Assembly (NCBI RefSeq): GCF_001949145.1
Contig: NW_019091360.1
Span: 2,955,610-3,019,609 of the forward strand
Reading direction: 5' to 3'
DNA length: 64,000 nucleotides
From: Acanthaster planci
Lineage: Eukaryota > Echinodermata > Asteroidea > Valvatida > Acanthasteridae
Part shown: positions 59,773 to 64,000 of the stretch, one piece after another
How positions within the stretch are numbered: the first letter of the stretch is position 1
Layout: every line of letters starts with the position of its first letter
Program-made: the position numbers and the translations under genes
Notes under the pieces: generated by a model
Database searches by the model: none
What the model was told of the DNA's origin: nothing
What the model saw: only the letters and a program-made list of their open reading frames with translations

Positions 59773-62700
59773 CTTTCAAGGCAGAAAGAAACAAAACTGC
59801 AATAAAAGGCTCTGTATGCATATCAGTCCCATGCAACTAGTTCACTTTTTTTATTCTTCATTTTATGAGCACATTAGTTCAAGCGTGGCAGAGACAATGG
59901 ACGAACAGAGACAATGGACTGGCATGTGTGACTGAAATGTTTACTGCCACCAGGTGTTTCCTATTTAGTTAATTCTATTAGTATAATTCTAGGATTTAAA
60001 TATTTCCAAGTCCCTTTCTAGCCAAGGTTAAAACTTCCTGTCCACTTCCAGGAAAAAATTGTGAAAATGACATACTATCTGAGGTCATATTTGCATTCCA
60101 CCAAGTTTTTGGGAAGCAAATGTGAAGATTGGTTCACCGAGGTTATCGATTTATGAAAGAAAACAAATTGGGGCTTGTAATGTTATAGAAGCAAAAATTG
60201 TCTATTCAAATTTAATTTTGCCCATCCTCAGGCCGGACAGGTGGACGGGTGGCAAGATGAGACACTGAGCCGGAGTAGCAAAAATGATGTGAGATACGGG
60301 CAACCTGACTTACCTCGGATAGACTGGGCCAGCTCCTTCAGCTGTGTCTTCTTCTCCAACACCTCCACCGACTGAGTGTAGGCATTGTAGCGGACCGAGA
60401 AGGGCCGCGGGATGACGGAGGCAAATTGCCTGGAAAAGAGATTGATGAGCAACACTTCCTGATCTGTGCACTTGATAACATACAGCTGGGTTTCCGTTGC
60501 CTCAAACTTGTGTGTTTACACGCACACCCTCTTAACTTCTGGAAGAGTTTGGCTACAATATTAGTGCACTGTAATTAGGAATTTATCTGACCTATGAAAT
60601 ACAGGACTAGAAGGGTTTGTAACTGCTCATGAATCCTTTTACAGATGGTATATTCTCCTATTGGACTGGTATCCTCAAAAACCACGATATGGTCACTCTA
60701 TAAATTAGATTTGAAGTGTGTCATTTTTGTGCCTGTTACACTTGACCTGTGTAATTTGATATTGAAATATCACAGAGATTGACTTTAAAGGATTTTGTTT
60801 GGCAGGTAATTTTCATTACTCCATTACTCTTGGAAATTAAAGCATGTGTTCTAAACTTACAAAATCATACGTCAATATCATACATTAATTTGTGAATGAC
60901 TTGCAAGTCACTTATAATTTGGCTTGTCACTAGTGACTGATCTATGGTAAATTGGTATTGATTCATGACTAACTTCAGATTCTGTAACTGACTTGTGACT
61001 GGCTTGTGATATGACATGTTTGTGACCTGTGACTGACTTGTGACCTGACTTCTGACGTGACCTGGGATTGACTTAAGACCTGACTTCTGATATGACCTGT
61101 AATTGACTTGTAATCTAACTTCTGACGTGACCTGTGACTGACTTGTAACTGGACTTCTAATATGACCTGTGATTGACTTGTAGACAGCGTTCTGATGTGA
61201 CCTGTAATTGACTTGTAATCTGACTTCTGTAATAACCTGTGATTGACTTTTTATCGGACTTCTGATATGATCTGTGATTTACTTGTAAACTAACTTCTGA
61301 CGTGACCTGTGACTGACTTCTAACTGGACTTCTAATAAGGCCTATGATTGACTTGTAGACGACGTTCTGATGTGACCTGTAATTGACTTGTAATCTGACT
61401 TCTGTTATAACCTGTGATTGACTTGTAATCGGACTTCTGATATGATCTGTCATTGACTTGTAATCTGACTTCTCATATTATCGGTGATTGAGTTGTAATC
61501 TGACTTCTGGTATGATCTGTGATTGAGTTGTAATCTGAGTTTTGATTAGCTTATTCAAAAAATTCAAGATTAAAACCTTCAGTTAGATCAAGTTTACAAA
61601 TATTAGGTCTTACCGACCGGCAAATTGTTAATTATTAAACCATTATAAAATCAGTTGCAATATTGCACACAATTGTACTTTATAATCACTACAATAGCTT
61701 CTCAATTTCAATTCCTTTTAAATTTTTAAATGAATAATTTACTTTTGGAGTCGTTGTAAGATTTCTGTTGCTTTTCATTTGAATCTACTTGAAAAAAAGC
61801 CTCCATAGTGCAATTTTTCTCATTTAAACAAAGAAAATTCTCTCTTTTTACTAATTTTGCATTAGAATATTCATATTCGGAAAATAGTATTCGAATATTT
61901 GATAATCGATCGAATATTCAGATACTCGGCACAGCCCTAGTGATTTGACTTGTGATAGCCTTCTGACCAACTTGTGACATTTGATGATGTTCCTGAGGTC
62001 TCAGATTCAAACCCTGATCCAGTCCATTTCTTTCTTCATGTTCACTTTGATTATGGTTTCCACAGCTTAATTTCTGTCCCTGTAACTAGCTTTTCACACT
62101 TTAAATCTACATATTAAAATGAATATACCTCATTTTATCCTTGGCGTCTTCAAAGCTCTCTGCTACAAAGTACATTGGCTGGAAACTGGAGAGGGGGTAT
62201 TTCTGCCCAAACGTCTTAGCCGGGCTGAAGGGTTTGAATTCAGGTTTGTCTGTCAGACAGTACTGGGAAATAAACGGAAACAACAACTGACACAAGGAAA
62301 CAAGATTGTGAATAGGAATCTTCCATTCTTTACGTTGGAACTTTATGTTCGGTGTTTTCCTAAATATGGTGAGAAACAAAGGAGACAGTCAGAAATGTTG
62401 GTTGGCACTTCATCATGCACCTTGTATGTCTGTCTTGCTAATTTGGCTGTCTGTCTGTTCTCTAGCTGTTTGTCATTTGTCTATTGTTTGGAGTGAGTTT
62501 CCGAGGTCTACTGGGTTAACTTGAAGACGTGCATGCTGCCCGTCTTCCAATGGACCGTTAATGTAGCTGAAGCATAGTCACTGTTCACTCAGTTTTCATA
62601 CACATAGAGAAATTTGCAATACAAACATATACCAAGTGTGGACATTCCTGTTTTCGTGTGGTAAAGAAATCTCAGAGTGATACTAATTTATCTGGCACTG

Positions 62701-64000
62701 TGAACTGCGGTTTCCTTTACTGTTCTTTGTTTTGCCAAACCTAGCCCCAAATATGTATAAGACTGTTCTTCAGAGAGGAGAGTAACCTCATGTGGACCTT
62801 GCTTAGTCCAAACAAGGTTCACATGAACCCTTCACTATGTGGACCCATTTTGTTCTCAAGCCACACAATGTCCACTCAAGAAAAGCCAATACTTGCAATG
62901 TTTTCATTTTGGTTCCAAATCTTACCTGCAGTTCCCCGTAGGAGGACAGCAGCCCAGCACCGTATGCTTTGCGTTGACCATTCTGAATACACATCCCGAA
63001 CTCCACGGTAAAAAAGTAGCACTGACAAAACAGGAAAAAGTACACATACATGTATACACACTCAAAATCAGTGATTATGAAGAGTTTTTCATGGTATTTT
63101 AATGAGCCCAGCTGGAAAAACTTCAAAACCCCCAGTGAGTGCTTAATACATGCAACTACTACAGGTTTGCTGTAGCAATATGTTACAATCTCTTTTGCAT
63201 TATTCAGGTCTATATCCATACATATACTAAAACAAAGTTTTAGTTTTTGCAAAACAACAAAATATTAGGCGGAAGTATCTACTCATCACAGGAGACTTTT
63301 TTTATGTCTTCAAACAGTTTATGTATAGTTTCTAAGCAAACTAAATGAGAACTTACTGTTGACAGCTTCCCTACGTATTCATCAGGTGCACCGAGAGAAG
63401 CAAGACCAATCTCCTGAAAGGAAAGTGGAAAGTGTCATATATGCCTGAGATATAAAAAGGCTTCAGCAGTCACATATTTAACTCCAGTCTTCCTGGACAT
63501 GAGATAACGGATACTAATCTTCCCCTATCTTCCCAGCGTAGTGTTGCGGTAGTCTGGTTTTCAGATGTAAAGGTCAGGTAGCCATCATTGACCAAAACAG
63601 ACCAAGGGGCAATGCAAGATGTAACATCTTGAATGCAACTAGTGCATCTCTGTTACTTTGTAAAACTCAGTGTCAGGCAAAAGCTGCAATGAGTATTAAA
63701 AACATTTTTTTTCAACAATGCAAAGCCAAAGAGAAGGAAAACAATTTTTACACTGTGGACATTTGGAAATAATAAAGACAGTCTCCAAAAAGTCAATGAG
63801 TAGTGGTTTGGAAATTTCAGACAGTGATGGAAAGATTCAGAAATTCCTTCTGTTTTGGTCAAGCAACTGTGGTGGCAACCAGACCTGAAAATAAATCTCA
63901 ACTGGTCAACACATTCGGTCTGGAAACCAGACTAACATTGTAGGTCCATTGTAGATTACCCTCCAGTTAACACCCATACCTAATTAAATTTCTGAGCAAA
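59729..64000 (-). CDS. PAH: Gene B: second PAH-type hydroxylase, 3' part only
   Basis: The last five coding exons (equivalents of A exons 9-13; 447 nt, 148 residues plus stop) lie in the window; the 5' exons lie beyond the right edge. Exon lengths 57, 96, 134, 116 and 44 nt are the same as in gene A. The third iron ligand is kept in VEFGMC. Two substrate-pocket positions differ from A: the Trp equivalent to human W326 is Phe (CYFFTVEFG), as in tryptophan hydroxylase, and the Val equivalent to human V379 is Leu (YPLSSF). The loop RYDPYT of A is RYNAYT here. It lies upstream of A in the same orientation, so the pair is a tandem duplication. ATTAAA at 59668-59663 is a candidate poly(A) signal about 60 nt past the stop. 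Specificity for Phe, Trp or both is an open question. Confidence 0.93.
60314..60429 (-). CDS. PAH: Gene B exon 12 equivalent
   Basis: 116 nt encoding [19 protein letters not shown], then [19 protein letters not shown]. Acceptor TTCCAG|G, donor CGAG|GTAAGT. Its last 55 coding bases and the first four intron bases are identical to gene A. Confidence 0.95.
60905..61560 (+). repeat. 35-bp minisatellite with 175-bp higher-order period, in the exon 11/12 intron of gene B
   Basis: Units such as GACCTGTAATTGACTTG + TAATCTGACTTCTGATGT repeat about every 35 bp. The variant word TAGAC followed by GTTCTGATG occurs at 61181 and again at 61356, 175 bp apart, that is exactly five units, and the intervening variants recur in the same order. 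Confidence 0.8.
61862..61941. repeat. TATTCGAATA-type palindrome-rich repeat
   Basis: Words ATTCATATTCG, TATTCGAATATTTG, CGATCGAATATTC, then ACTCGGCACAGCCCTAG. The same end word (TATTCGGCACAGCCCTAG) and TTCGAATA words occur at 8425-8475, and TATTCGAAT-type words at 12225-12250 and 12540-12605, so this is a dispersed element. Confidence 0.5.
62129..62262 (-). CDS. PAH: Gene B exon 11 equivalent
   Basis: 134 nt encoding [19 protein letters not shown], then [20 protein letters not shown]. Acceptor TCCCAG|TAC, donor GAG|GTATAT. The segment [15 protein letters not shown] has diverged from A more than the rest. Confidence 0.95.
62926..63021 (-). CDS. PAH: Gene B exon 10 equivalent (third iron ligand)
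   Basis: 96 nt encoding [16 protein letters not shown], then [15 protein letters not shown]. The Glu ligand is kept. The Phe after CY replaces the Trp of gene A and of PAH/TH. Acceptor TGTCAG|TGC, donor CAG|GTAAGA. Confidence 0.96.
63357..63413 (-). CDS. PAH: Gene B exon 9 equivalent
   Basis: 57 nt encoding [19 protein letters not shown]. Acceptor TTTCAG|GAG, donor ACA|GTAAGT. The usual Glu/Gln before KL is Gly here. The next exon upstream, with the histidine ligands, is not found before the window ends. Confidence 0.95.

Noticed and set aside
62803-63252. Long minus frame read as a single coding unit
   Set aside because: Only 62926-63021 is coding (gene B exon 10); the rest is intron read-through.

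Overview
This is an intron-rich, repeat-rich animal nuclear genome window with a low-to-moderate GC content, judged by eye. It has no operons, Shine-Dalgarno sites or CRISPR. A metazoan is certain from the 13-exon pterin-dependent aromatic amino acid hydroxylase (AAAH) gene with GT-AG introns. The frequent AGGCCT/TAGGCCTA words and palindromic MITEs suggest a marine invertebrate deuterostome, possibly an echinoderm. That placement is a guess.

The main content lies on the minus strand from about 27 kb to the right edge. It is a head-to-tail tandem array of three AAAH genes, transcribed right to left in the order B, A, C. Gene A (52950 to 39537) can be assembled in full: 13 coding exons, 1365 nt including stop, 454 residues, with all splice phases consistent. 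It has an N-terminal ACT regulatory domain, the catalytic core (iron ligands H287, H292, E332) and a C-terminal tetramerisation tail. It is a phenylalanine hydroxylase. Gene B (right edge to 59729) enters the window with only its last five coding exons, equivalent to exons 9-13 of A. It is closely related to A but has Phe where A has Trp in the substrate pocket. Gene C (about 35521 to 27214) uses the same splice positions but is highly divergent. It keeps the iron ligands, has lost several substrate-pocket residues, shows no recognisable ACT exons, and ends before the tetramerisation helix. It looks like a minimal catalytic-domain AAAH of unknown substrate.

The left part (1 to about 23.7 kb) holds no gene I can support. 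It carries copies of two dispersed repeat families, a possible transposase fragment and one speculative promoter. Between 23.7 and 25.35 kb on the minus strand, three consecutive splice-flanked open segments with compatible phases may be the 5' part of an unrecognised gene starting in a GC-rich region with two GCCGCCAT motifs.

Repeats recur across the window: six copies of an about 160 bp near-perfect palindrome (family P), seven copies of an about 150-190 bp element (family Q), a TIR element in intron 10 of A, a LINE zinc-knuckle fragment in intron 3 of A, a 35-bp minisatellite with a 175-bp higher-order period in the exon 11/12 intron of B, and a 98-bp inverted repeat with TGACGTCA in both arms between A and C. 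A 260-base run of N lies between A and B.
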